Shown here: positions 25,701 through 32,797 of the stretch, piece by piece | How the letters are laid out: every line of letters begins with the position of its first letter | Numbering within the stretch: position 1 is the stretch's first letter | Assembly: GCA_016719945.1 (NCBI GenBank) | Contig: JADJYE010000034.1 | Location: 62,001 to 126,000 of the forward strand | From: Polyangiaceae bacterium | Lineage (GTDB): Bacteria; Myxococcota_A; Polyangia; Polyangiales; Polyangiaceae | Direction: 5' to 3' | Length of the DNA stretch: 64,000 nt | Translations under genes and position numbers: made by a program | The notes under the pieces: generated by a model | Told to the model about the DNA's origin: nothing | The model's input: the letters and a program-made list of their open reading frames with translations, nothing else | Database searches by the model: none

Positions 25701-26069
25701 CACCCGCCTCCGCGCCACGAAGACGACGTGCTCCGCGTAGCTGGACTTGGCCGCGACGCGCAGCAGCCGCGCGAGCTGCACGTCGCGTCGGGCCGCGCTC
25801 GAGTGGGCGAGCGTCAGCAATACGGCGCCCTCCGCGCTCCGGAACAGATCCGCGAGGCCGTCGATCGTCGCGTCGCTCTGGGTGAGCTCCGGGAAGGCCG
25901 CCGCGAGACCGTCGGCCGCCGCGCGAACCTCGGCGGGGATCTCGCCTTGGGGCGCGGGCCCGAGCCCCACCCGCTCCCAGCGAGCGCTCACCGCGTGCTC
26001 CACCAAGGGGTGAGCCTCGAACGTTGCAGCGAGCAGGGCGAGCGCTTGGCGTACCTGTTCCGGGGACAT
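22770..26069 (-). CDS. Ser/Thr protein kinase with N-terminal helical repeats
   Basis: The 1099-residue protein ends in a full Hanks-type kinase domain (about 812-1095). It has the glycine loop GEGGIGSVW, the lysine strand FVLKIPK, HRDLKPANI (about 938), the DFG motif, here DFGMV, and the APE-like IAPEQ. All catalytic residues are present. The first 800 residues are Ala/Leu-rich helices resembling HEAT-like repeats, with no obvious membrane span, so it looks cytoplasmic. Myxobacterial kinases usually place the kinase domain first, so the reversed order is unusual. The upstream lipoprotein gene ends 18 bp before it on the same strand. Its targets are unknown. Confidence 0.9.
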   Translation of the reverse strand: MSPEQVRQALALLAATFEAHPLVEHAVSARWERVGLGPAPQGEIPAEVRAAADGLAAAFPELTQSDATIDGLADLFRSAEGAVLLTLAHSSAARRDVQLARLLRVAAKSSYAEHVVFVARRRVTRGPLLDALACAPLLGEGAQLITPDNSEAIARLEILIWEAGSSALEVPSMGPWIWGNAGTFDALIGQPAHANLLGRVLAARCLEVTARSMPATTDPKLVGQTLQVLQPLLLHPEPLVWVHAARALGRLTGALEQLESTLLDWVLGDSRVLRQRAMTAFASLPGERLRFLASQLIAILDSRDEEAWVLAAVAAATPYLFFERRVLWDRLAKRILAGDGGAIAARAMARGIATLWRRGVRDPELERPFRALRAMARAAHATSLEDLRRWIEVVAITDVVEGAERDPLDLEVGMENLVRLAAQFEDDEADARAARFATSLASSFQEARRIALAPGPTRQRAGAINAVEGCARTFALQLWEPLLATGSGEAGETPTLASTWDMLAKAPAELLDNVNTRRGTDEADAATDLTLEVLAIRLGGYALDACSRPADRGPTAHDTCQWLRKIDGLITGSRELPEALKGALSALFWRLVDTTRGTALGEVDDVRWLGPFAAWWALVIDRPAVLNQLAMALPLMAKSALDQCIEQSERLRTAVSSKAADGDWQADADEALAALHAEETELAWALDGLAVALASFADASGTMGELEVMCQELVTSANRLHAALANPVKALHPAGGETPPDSLTRHEAESAPRTAALVARAIRSRDLAMLDVWLATLGPVTSTLIEQAVSAAIDRTPPSTVARRKEPTTIHGYELVKPLGEGGIGSVWLVRKPGADRFFVLKIPKADALQSATDEEREGILASFVEEAKALAGLYHPNVANIIDRGVSDGVPFLVLEYLIGADLKQYSFAKKMALVELRQVVVETCAGLASLHGAGLVHRDLKPANIWLRLPLAGGERFDPQKHRDPANTPPLTAVVIDFGMVRATRVPAEMCGRFVAGTAGYIAPEQIRDPVDLDVRADVYALAGTIYNVTTHRAFFDDIESLRDRMIAHMRRDPFEDAERLKPFPAAMAKLMRAATSLNPADRPFPLEFGREFVKAL

Positions 26070-26087
26070 GTCGATCGCGTGAGTCCT

Positions 26088-27125
26088 TCAGCGAGCGGCG
26101 ACCGGGCCGATGTAGGAGGTGGCCGCGACGACGTTGTCGTACCACTTCTTGGTCGGGCCTGCGGGGTTCGATCCGATGTGGAACGACAAGCCGAAGCGGT
26201 CGATCTTCAGGGAGGCGACGTCGCGAAAGCGCAGGTTGCCGAAGTCGGCGACCAGCTCGCCGTCGACCCACACCGTGACGCGCCCGTCGCGTTGTCCCGG
26301 GGTGTTCGCGCGAACCATGTACTCGTAGCAGGTCCAGCGATCCAGCTCGCTGAGGATATCGGGTCGCGGCACGAAGTCCGACCCGAAGTCGAAGGGCTGG
26401 CTCGAGTTGGGCAAGACCGTGCCCGTCGGGAAGAAGTGGTCGCCCCACTGGCTCCGCTGCTCCGGGTGGTAGACGTACAGGTTGAGGTGGCCCGGCGAAG
26501 GCGTGGCTGCCTCGCCTCGCCAGTTCTCGAGGTTGACCAGGAACTTGTTGACCCCATCGGCGGGGACCCCGGGCGTGGCTTGCCCATCGATGAAGTAATG
26601 GGCCGAGATGCTCGAGCCGTTGTGGCTCGAGCCGACCACGTCGTACGGCGGCTGGAACTTCGAGTAGTAGCGGAGAAACAGCGCGTCCCGCTCTTCGAGG
26701 AGCGTCTTGTCGACGGCGTTGCTGAGCTCATTGTCTTGCTGCGGTACGTTCATCTCCAGCGACCTCGCACCGCCGAAGACGTTGGGTGCCTCGGTCGCGA
26801 TGCGCAGCTGTGACAGCTGATACACCGCGTCCCACGGACCCTGCAGGTCGTCGGCGACCGCGTAGTCTTCGAAGCCATCCGCGAAGAGCACGTCGGGGTG
26901 GGCCTCGATCCCCACGTCTTGGGGATAGTCGGCGGCGATCCCCCCGCCGGCTGCGGGCGGTGCACCGCCGCTCGCAGCCGCCCCGCCCGTGCTGGCTTGA
27001 GCGCCCGAGCCACCTGCGTTCTCGGCGCCGCTGCCGCCTCCCCCTGTCGAGCTGGCCGATGAGTCTCCGCACCCGGCGAGCCACGCGGAAAACGCGAGCA
27101 GCGACCCGACCCAACCCGACCTCAT
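26088..27125 (-). CDS. Lipoprotein with polysaccharide-lyase-like beta-sandwich domain
   Basis: Starting at the ATG at 27125, the 345-residue product has a signal peptide with lipobox LAGC, a Gly/Ala/Ser-rich linker, and a C-terminal domain of about 260 residues. Motifs such as FADGFEDY, LFLRYYSKF, WTCYEYMVRAN, VTVWVDGEL and KKWYDNVVAA resemble the concanavalin-like jelly roll of polysaccharide lyases (family 20 and DUF-type relatives). I infer a sugar-binding or lyase role outside the cell, without identifying catalytic residues. The longer frame to 27323 has no signal peptide and is ignored. Kinase gene follows 18 bp downstream on the same strand. Confidence 0.72.
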   Translation of the reverse strand: MRSGWVGSLLAFSAWLAGCGDSSASSTGGGGSGAENAGGSGAQASTGGAAASGGAPPAAGGGIAADYPQDVGIEAHPDVLFADGFEDYAVADDLQGPWDAVYQLSQLRIATEAPNVFGGARSLEMNVPQQDNELSNAVDKTLLEERDALFLRYYSKFQPPYDVVGSSHNGSSISAHYFIDGQATPGVPADGVNKFLVNLENWRGEAATPSPGHLNLYVYHPEQRSQWGDHFFPTGTVLPNSSQPFDFGSDFVPRPDILSELDRWTCYEYMVRANTPGQRDGRVTVWVDGELVADFGNLRFRDVASLKIDRFGLSFHIGSNPAGPTKKWYDNVVAATSYIGPVAAR

Positions 27126-27201
27126 ACGGGCATCGTCGCAGGTTCGCGGCGGACCGTCGACTCGCGCACGCCATGGCTCTTCGCGGAGGCCCTTGGACGT
27201 G

Positions 27202-27660
27202 ATGACATCGCGGGGCGTGCACAAGCTCCTCGCTATGCTCTTGTTCGTGACCGCGTCGGCCTGCTCGGCGCCTCCGTCGAAGCTCCCGCAGACAGAGGTG
27301 CTGCGCTTCGGCGTGTCCCACATGGGCGGATCCTACGGCTTCGTCGTCAGGAGCGACGGCGCGGCGGAGTATCAAGAGTCGCGGCCCCCGCAAGGCGAGG
27401 TGAAGGTCACCGCGCGGGTCAGCGAGCAAGAGCTGAAGGAGCTGGCCTCCCTCCTGCGCGCTCGCGGCTTCTGCTCCAACGTCTCCTCGCGCAAGAGAGG
27501 CGTCCCGGACGAGGCTCGCCCGCGCGTCAGCGTCCGGCTCGAAGGCCTCGATTGCGAGGTGCAGATGTGGGACGGCGAGTTTCGAGACGATCCGGCGGCG
27601 TTCGAGGCGCTCCGGGCCGTCGAGGCGCTCGGCAGCGTGATTCGTGACCGTGGTCGCTGA
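27202..27660 (+). CDS. Small predicted lipoprotein
   Basis: The ATG at 27202 gives a 152-residue protein with a signal peptide (LLAMLLFVTASAC) ending in a lipobox-like SAC. The mature part is an alternating charged/hydrophobic domain without known motifs. A TTG at 27193 and GTG at 27199 lie just upstream, but the ATG places basic residues directly before the hydrophobic stretch, as expected. Its last 17 bases overlap the start of the P-loop ATPase gene in another frame, which suggests the two are co-transcribed. Function unknown. Confidence 0.7.
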   Translation: MTSRGVHKLLAMLLFVTASACSAPPSKLPQTEVLRFGVSHMGGSYGFVVRSDGAAEYQESRPPQGEVKVTARVSEQELKELASLLRARGFCSNVSSRKRGVPDEARPRVSVRLEGLDCEVQMWDGEFRDDPAAFEALRAVEALGSVIRDRGR

Positions 27661-29281
27661 GCCGCACCCCTCGCACCACGCGCGTCCCGAGCTCTTCGAC
27701 GTCCCGTCGGTCGCGGAGGCCTGTGCGGGGGCGCTCGAGCGGCTCCAAGGCTGGGCTGGAGATCCCGGCGCGGGACCGATCGTCGTCGTCATCCGAGGTG
27801 CTCGCGGAGCTGGGGCTTCGACGCTTGGACGTGAGCTCGCTCGCCGCGCCTCGACAGCGGGGCCGGTGGTCGTGGTCCCGTGTGAGATCGGCGAGGCTGC
27901 GCCCGCCGCCGCCGTGTTCGACGCGGTTCGTCGCGCGGTCCCGCTCGACGCAGACCGCGCGGGGCGCGCCCCGCGCGGGGCGGTGGAGGTGTCGCTGGCG
28001 ATCGGCCAGCGTCTTCGCCGCGCCGGCGCCCGCGTCCTGTTGCTCCTCGACGAGATCGACGCGCCCGCCGAGGCCTCCGTCGCCTCCCTCGTCGCCCACC
28101 TGAGCCAACGAGGCCGCGGCGCCGCCTCGGTCGTCTGCGTGATCCGAGGGCCGACGCGGGGTCCCGTGGCTGCGGCGCGTGTGGAGCACGACGCCGAGCT
28201 CGTCATCGACGCCGACGCGACGGCCGCTTGGATTCAGCGCCGGCTGTTCGGCGACCAACCCGGCTCGGTCGACCCTGGCCTGATCGGCCTCGCCGTCCGC
28301 ATCACGGAGCGCCTGGGCGTCCCGCCTCTCGGCGTGCTCAGCGCAATGGTCGACTCGCTTGCCCTGCGCGGCGGTCGCCGCGCGGTGCTCAGCGACCTGT
28401 ACCCGCTCGTCGCCGACCACCTCCCAGCGGCCGTCGGCCTCCTCTGTGACAGCCTCGATGAGCAGGCTCCAGAGGGTCGTGCCCTGCGCGCCGTCGCCCT
28501 CCTGGAGGTCGCCCACCTCGAGGCGAGCGAGGCCGAGCTCGCGCGGTGGCTCTTGGTGCCTCCGCGCGACCCAACCGAGAGCAACGCCCTCCGCGCTGCG
28601 CTGGTACGGCTTCGCGAGCGGGGCGCGCTCGTGGCGCGAGCCCCCGACGTCGACTGGCTCGCCACGTCCTCTGCGCTCGACTGGCTCCACGCCCGCGAGC
28701 GGATCGAGGTGACCGCCGACGAGGTCAGCGACCTCATCATCGAGGCGCTGCGGGTCGCCATCGCCGACATCGCCGCGACCGACGGTGAAGTCGGGCGAGG
28801 TGGGCTTCGCGTTCTCTTCGGGGACGGGCACCGCGCGCACGAGGCACCCGTCCTGTTCGAGGCCGGAGATCACCCACGAACGATCGACGTCCGGCATGTC
28901 GCCGAGTCACGACGCGCCGAGGCCACTTGGCTGAACAACTCGGGACATCCGTCGCTGGCGGGCCGGGTCGTCTGGATCGCTGGGGGCGACCACGCGAGCG
29001 TCCTCGCCGCGGGCCGCGAGGTCGCTCGCTCTCGCCACCAGATCCGGCGAGCGACGCCGGTGCTGAAGGAGGCGGCGCCCGACGTCGACCGGCTGCTCTC
29101 CCGCGAGGCGCGGGTTCTCGACGTCGCGCAGGAACGCTTCCGCGCCGCGTTGGTTGGCTCGCTCGTCCGAGGTGAGCTGTACGTCGAGGGCAGGCACCTG
29201 CCCCGTGAGGCGCTGCCTGACTCGGGCGCCGATCTCGCTGCCGCGCTGAGGCGCGCATGGCGCGCCGCCCCCATTCGCTGA
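27644..29281 (+). CDS. P-loop ATPase of unknown role
   Basis: The 545-residue protein has a clear Walker A (RGARGAGASTLGREL, about residues 51-65) and Walker B (VLLLLDEID, about 130-138), then helical segments and a winged-helix-like region (about 300-350). These make it an AAA/STAND-type ATPase that may use ATP to remodel or sense a partner. The C-terminal 130 residues (RTIDVRHVAESRRAEATWL...RGELYVEGR) match no family I can name with confidence. The GTG at 27644 overlaps the preceding lipoprotein gene by 17 bp; a second GTG at 27650 is possible. It converges on the SRPBCC-histone gene with a 1-bp gap. No partner nuclease or receptor gene is adjacent. Confidence 0.72.
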   Translation: MTVVAEPHPSHHARPELFDVPSVAEACAGALERLQGWAGDPGAGPIVVVIRGARGAGASTLGRELARRASTAGPVVVVPCEIGEAAPAAAVFDAVRRAVPLDADRAGRAPRGAVEVSLAIGQRLRRAGARVLLLLDEIDAPAEASVASLVAHLSQRGRGAASVVCVIRGPTRGPVAAARVEHDAELVIDADATAAWIQRRLFGDQPGSVDPGLIGLAVRITERLGVPPLGVLSAMVDSLALRGGRRAVLSDLYPLVADHLPAAVGLLCDSLDEQAPEGRALRAVALLEVAHLEASEAELARWLLVPPRDPTESNALRAALVRLRERGALVARAPDVDWLATSSALDWLHARERIEVTADEVSDLIIEALRVAIADIAATDGEVGRGGLRVLFGDGHRAHEAPVLFEAGDHPRTIDVRHVAESRRAEATWLNNSGHPSLAGRVVWIAGGDHASVLAAGREVARSRHQIRRATPVLKEAAPDVDRLLSREARVLDVAQERFRAALVGSLVRGELYVEGRHLPREALPDSGADLAAALRRAWRAAPIR

Positions 29282-29282
29282 G

Positions 29283-29942
29283 CTATTTCTTCTTGGCAGC
29301 AGCCTTCTTCTTGGCAGCAGCCTTCTTCTTGGCAGCAGCCTTCTTCTTGGCAGCAGCCTTCTTCTTGGGAGCGGCCTTCTTGGGAGCGGCCTTCTTCTTG
29401 GGAGCGGCCTTCTTCTTGGGAGCAGCCTTCTTCTTGGGAGCGGCCTTCTTCTTGGGAGCAGCCTTCTTCTTGGGAGCGGCCTTCTTCTTGGGAGCGGCCT
29501 TCTTCTTGGGAGCGGCTTTCTTCTTGGCTGGGCCCGCGGTCGAGGCTGCTGGGCTGCCGAAATGGGCGAGCATCGGGTCGAAGTAGAACTGCTTCCAACC
29601 GCCCCGGTAGCTCTGGCCTTGGCCGTCGGGGATCTCGGTGTGGTCGATGGTCACGCGGGTCCCCCCTGCGATCGGCTCGAGGCGAACGACGACCCTCGAG
29701 TCGGCGGCGTCAGCCGGAAAATGGCTGGTCCGCCAGCTCTGAACGATCTTTCGGTTGGGCTCGAGCTCCAGGTTCTGTCCCCAGATGTATCCGTCCCAAG
29801 CCGAGTGTTTGCTGCCCACCGCGTCGTCGATGGTCGCTTCCGCACCGGTCATTTCGCGGTGCCCTTCGCTCGACAACCACGTGCGGTAGATCACGTCTGG
29901 CGTCTGCGCGAGGTCTACGTACAGTTTGAGTGACTCTGCCAT
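29283..29942 (-). CDS. SRPBCC-domain protein with histone H1-like Lys/Ala/Pro tail
   Basis: The 219-residue protein has two parts. Residues 1-135 are an SRPBCC (START/AHSA1-like) fold with YVDLAQTPDVIYRTWLSS, SWRTSHFP, RVVVRLEPIAGGTRVTIDHT and a final WKQFYFDPM helix, which usually binds a hydrophobic ligand. Residues about 140-219 are a tandem (AAPKKK)n / (AAAKKK)n tail like eukaryotic histone H1. Such tails in myxobacteria bind DNA or RNA without sequence specificity. I infer a ligand-responsive nucleoid or nucleic-acid protein. The tail is coded by 18-bp repeats with one 3-bp-short unit. The ATG at 29942 is used; another lies at 29951. Confidence 0.85.
   Translation of the reverse strand: MAESLKLYVDLAQTPDVIYRTWLSSEGHREMTGAEATIDDAVGSKHSAWDGYIWGQNLELEPNRKIVQSWRTSHFPADAADSRVVVRLEPIAGGTRVTIDHTEIPDGQGQSYRGGWKQFYFDPMLAHFGSPAASTAGPAKKKAAPKKKAAPKKKAAPKKKAAPKKKAAPKKKAAPKKKAAPKKKAAPKKAAPKKKAAAKKKAAAKKKAAAKKKAAAKKK
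29286..29527 (-). repeat. 18-bp tandem repeat coding the Lys-rich tail
   Basis: About thirteen 18-bp units encode AAPKKK or AAAKKK. The four units next to the stop are the AAA version and the rest mostly AAP, and one unit lacks a Lys codon. The uniform codons (CTT and GCA/GCC on the plus strand) suggest replication slippage. On the plus strand the same DNA reads as a false hydrophobic ORF. Confidence 0.9.
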
Positions 29943-29965
29943 GCGCGGCATCGTACCCGACAGGG

Positions 29966-30739
29966 TCAGCCTTGAGGCAATGCGCGCGGCGCGTGGAGCC
30001 CCATCACGACCGTCGCCTCCTCGGGCGTGAGGACGGCGATGCGGCGTGAGCCGTCCGCCGCCTTCAGCCGCAGCGTCTTCATTTCGCCTGGGCCGTCCTC
30101 CACCGCCCAATTCGAGGCGGCCACCTTCGCGTCTGCGAGCTCACGCAGCTTCAGCGGCGTCGTGAGGGTTGGTGGCACGACGCCCAGCACCTCGAGATCT
30201 CGCTCGGGCAGCAGCGACGAGAGGATCTCTTGCGACACGACGCCCTCGGCGTCGGCGAGGCGCTCCTGGTAGGCGGCCTCGTCGGGTGGGCTCGAGAAGG
30301 GCGCCGCGTTCGACGGGTGGAGCAGCGACGGTGGGACCGCGGGCGGAGCCCCCATCGAGACGGTCCCGTCTGCGGCGACCGAGAACGAGGTGAGCGAGAA
30401 CTGCCCGACGAACGTCGGCTCGTGCGGCGCGCTGCCGCGCAGCTCGAGGATCGACAGGGGCGCGTGCAGGCCCTGAGAGACGGCCATGCCCAGCGCGTGG
30501 GCGTGACGGTCGGGATCGGAGAAATGGGCGAAGAACCCTCCGCGACCTCCGATGTGGAGGCTGATGGCGGTCGAGCCTGCGGCGCCCGGCTCGGCCACGA
30601 CGAAGCCCTGATCTCGCAGCGCATCCATGAACGCGAGCCGGGCCTTCTCGGGGTGTAGCGACTGCCCGCCGAGCAAGATGCCGCGGCTGTGGTGTGTTTT
30701 CGGGGGTTTAGCCCCAGCCTGGCTCTTCGGCTCGACCAT
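29966..30739 (-). CDS. Hypothetical protein
   Basis: The 257-residue soluble protein opens MVEPKSQAG and has no signal peptide, membrane segment or catalytic motif I recognise. An N-terminal alpha/beta region (HSRGILLGGQSLHPEKARLAFMDALRDQGFVV) is followed by a strand-rich part with two HA/H-rich spots (FAHFSDPDRHAHALG). A Pro/Ser-rich linker comes next, then a C-terminal part. Codon usage is that of the real genes. It lies between the SRPBCC-histone gene and the SDR of the four-gene operon, on the same strand as both, with gaps of 23 and 36 bp. It could be part of the longer transcript, but no function is inferred. Confidence 0.68.
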   Translation of the reverse strand: MVEPKSQAGAKPPKTHHSRGILLGGQSLHPEKARLAFMDALRDQGFVVAEPGAAGSTAISLHIGGRGGFFAHFSDPDRHAHALGMAVSQGLHAPLSILELRGSAPHEPTFVGQFSLTSFSVAADGTVSMGAPPAVPPSLLHPSNAAPFSSPPDEAAYQERLADAEGVVSQEILSSLLPERDLEVLGVVPPTLTTPLKLRELADAKVAASNWAVEDGPGEMKTLRLKAADGSRRIAVLTPEEATVVMGLHAPRALPQG

Positions 30740-30775
30740 CGCGCCATCGTAGCCTGCGGTAGGGTCGACTCAAGC

Positions 30776-31570
30776 TCACGTTCGGGGAGGGAGCCACGGG
30801 GCCCGCGTGCGTACGAGATCGATCACCGCTTGGGGGAGGGCGCGGCTGGCGAGCGCTGCCGCTCGCCAAGCAGCACCAGGCACGAACAGCTCATCTCCTC
30901 GGTCGAGCGCGTCGAGCGCCTCGCTGGCCACGCGCTCGGGCGACATCATCACGCCGAGGCGCTTCGCGAGCCTCACCGCCGCGTGCTCCGAGCTGTAGAG
31001 CGCCGTGTCGACAGGCCCCGGCGCCAGGCACGTCACGCCGACTCCATAGACCCCGAGCTCGCTGCGCAGCGAGCTCGCGAAGCCCATGAGGTACTTCTTG
31101 CTCGCCCCGTAGTAGCCGATCCCCGGCATGTCCCTGAACGCGGACAGGCTGGACACGATCAAGATCCTTCCGGACCGCCGCGCACGCATCTCACGTCCGA
31201 AGAACGTCGACAGCAGGGACGGCGTCACGACGTGAAGCTCCAACAGGCTGGCCGCGCGCTCGGGATCCGCGTCCACCACCTCGCCAAAGAAGAAGAGGCC
31301 AGCGTTGTTGATCAGGACGTCGACGCGCTCTCCGTCTCGCGTGACGCGCGCATGCAGCTCCGCCGCTGCCTCACGGCGCGCGAGATCGAGGGCGATCGGC
31401 CGAGCGCGCACCCCCCACTCGCGGGCGAGGTCCTGAGCGACGGCGTTCAGCGGCGCCTCGCGGTTGCTCACCAAGAGCAGGTCGTGGCCGCGCGCGGCCA
31501 GGCTCTTCGCCAGCGCCAGGCCGATCCCCGAGCACGCTCCGGTGACCAGCGCCGTCCGCGTCGCGCTCAC
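30776..31570 (-). CDS. Short-chain dehydrogenase/reductase
   Basis: This 264-residue classical SDR has VTGACSGIG at the N-terminus, NNAG near residue 85, ISS-type serine in VSSLSAF and the catalytic YYGASK. It should be an NADP(H)-dependent carbonyl reductase. The GTG start at 31570 overlaps the stop of the flavin reductase gene (GTGA), making it the last gene of a coupled set: AraC regulator, hybrid histidine kinase, old-yellow-enzyme, SDR. Pairing an ene-reductase with a ketoreductase suggests stepwise reduction of an unsaturated carbonyl compound. The substrate is unknown. Confidence 0.88.
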   Translation of the reverse strand: MSATRTALVTGACSGIGLALAKSLAARGHDLLLVSNREAPLNAVAQDLAREWGVRARPIALDLARREAAAELHARVTRDGERVDVLINNAGLFFFGEVVDADPERAASLLELHVVTPSLLSTFFGREMRARRSGRILIVSSLSAFRDMPGIGYYGASKKYLMGFASSLRSELGVYGVGVTCLAPGPVDTALYSSEHAAVRLAKRLGVMMSPERVASEALDALDRGDELFVPGAAWRAAALASRALPQAVIDLVRTRAPWLPPRT

Positions 31571-32793
31571 GCCGACCTCGCGGGACGGACGAAGCGCGCG
31601 AGGTTCGCGGGCGGTGGCTCGACCTGTGAGCACGCCATGTGGGTGCCGTAGATGCGCGCCGCGCAGTAGTTGCAATGGTCACACGGCGAGGCAGCCTCCG
31701 CTTCGGCCTCCATCCTTCGCACGAAGTCCGGCTCGCGGATCAGCGCCCGGGCGATCGCCACCGCGTCGAAGCCTGCGTCGAGGGCGCGCTCTGCGGTCGC
31801 CCGCGAGGTCACTCCGCCGATGTACACCAGCGGCATCTTCACCTCCGCTCGCACGCGGATCGCGTCCTGCAAGAAATACAGGTCTTCGTACGGGACCTCG
31901 GGGACCAGATACGGACCTGCAGCCCGGATGAACGGCGAGAGCAGCCGGTTGTTCGCCTGCTCGGCCATGACCGGGATCGGCATGGCGCCGCGCATGATGT
32001 ACATCGGCGAGCGGCTGACAAAGCCGCCCGACAACACCAGCGCGTGCGCGCCGTCGCGCTCGAGGACCTTCGCGATCTCGATCGCCTCATCGAGCGTCTG
32101 GCCACCGGCGAAGCCGTCCGAGAGGTTCATCTTCACGAGCACCGCCGTGCTCCCAGACCCGCCGCCCAGGACCGCGCCGATCACCTCCCGCAGCAGGCGC
32201 ATCCTCCGGTCGAGGGGCCCGCCGTAGTCGTCGTCGCGCCGGTTGGTCTTTGGGCTCAAGAACTGGCTGATGAGGTACCCGTGCCCCGCGTGGACCTCGA
32301 CTGCATCGAAGCCCGCGTCTTGCGCGGTGCGCGTCGCGACGCCGAAACAGGAGACGACCCGCGCGAGGTCCGACCGGTCCATCGAGCGAGGCCACGTAGG
32401 GCCATACAGGTTGGGGCGGGCCGACGGCGCGATGGGGCGCTCTCCCGTCACCGAGCGCTTCGCCATGTTCCCGGCGTGGCCGATCTGAATGGAGGCCTTC
32501 GCGCCGTGCGCGTGGATGCGCGCGGTGAGCCGCGCGAGCTCGGGCACGATCTCGGGCCGCAAGAGCAGCTGATGGCCGAACGAGAGACCGCCCCGGGCCA
32601 CGGCCGCGTAGGCCACGGTCGTCATCCCCACCCCTCCCGCCGCGACCGCCTCGTGGTACTCGGCGAGCGCTGGGGTCGGCGCGTTGCCCGCCGCCATCCC
32701 CTCGAAGGCCGCAGCGCGGATCGTTCGGTTTCGGAGCTCGATCGGCCCGAGGCGCAGCGGCGTGAAGAGGCGAGTGCGGGGGGCGTTGGTCAT
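31567..32793 (-). CDS. NADH:flavin oxidoreductase, old yellow enzyme family
   Basis: The 408-residue protein is an FMN-binding (beta/alpha)8 barrel. It opens LFTPLRLGPIELRNRTIRAA, has QIGHAGN for flavin/substrate contacts, the AGFDAVEVHAGHGYLISQFL segment with the catalytic HxxH-type pair, and NRRDDDYGG, all hallmarks of the family. A C-terminal cluster CDHCNYCAARIYGTHMAC has the spacing of the [4Fe-4S] site in 2,4-dienoyl-CoA reductase-type members, but the usual extra NAD-binding domain is missing. It likely reduces an alpha,beta-unsaturated carbonyl compound. It begins 4 bp after the histidine kinase stop and overlaps the SDR start by 4 bp. Confidence 0.9.
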   Translation of the reverse strand: MTNAPRTRLFTPLRLGPIELRNRTIRAAAFEGMAAGNAPTPALAEYHEAVAAGGVGMTTVAYAAVARGGLSFGHQLLLRPEIVPELARLTARIHAHGAKASIQIGHAGNMAKRSVTGERPIAPSARPNLYGPTWPRSMDRSDLARVVSCFGVATRTAQDAGFDAVEVHAGHGYLISQFLSPKTNRRDDDYGGPLDRRMRLLREVIGAVLGGGSGSTAVLVKMNLSDGFAGGQTLDEAIEIAKVLERDGAHALVLSGGFVSRSPMYIMRGAMPIPVMAEQANNRLLSPFIRAAGPYLVPEVPYEDLYFLQDAIRVRAEVKMPLVYIGGVTSRATAERALDAGFDAVAIARALIREPDFVRRMEAEAEAASPCDHCNYCAARIYGTHMACSQVEPPPANLARFVRPARSA

Positions 32794-32797
32794 CGGG

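Noticed and set aside
29286..29527. CRISPR array
   Set aside because: Units are directly adjacent 18-bp coding repeats without unique spacers.
29257..29586. Plus-strand 109-residue hydrophobic ORF (AAAFFLAAAFF type)
   Set aside because: It is the complement of the AAPKKK tail of the SRPBCC protein, which has a proper domain, start and codon pattern.
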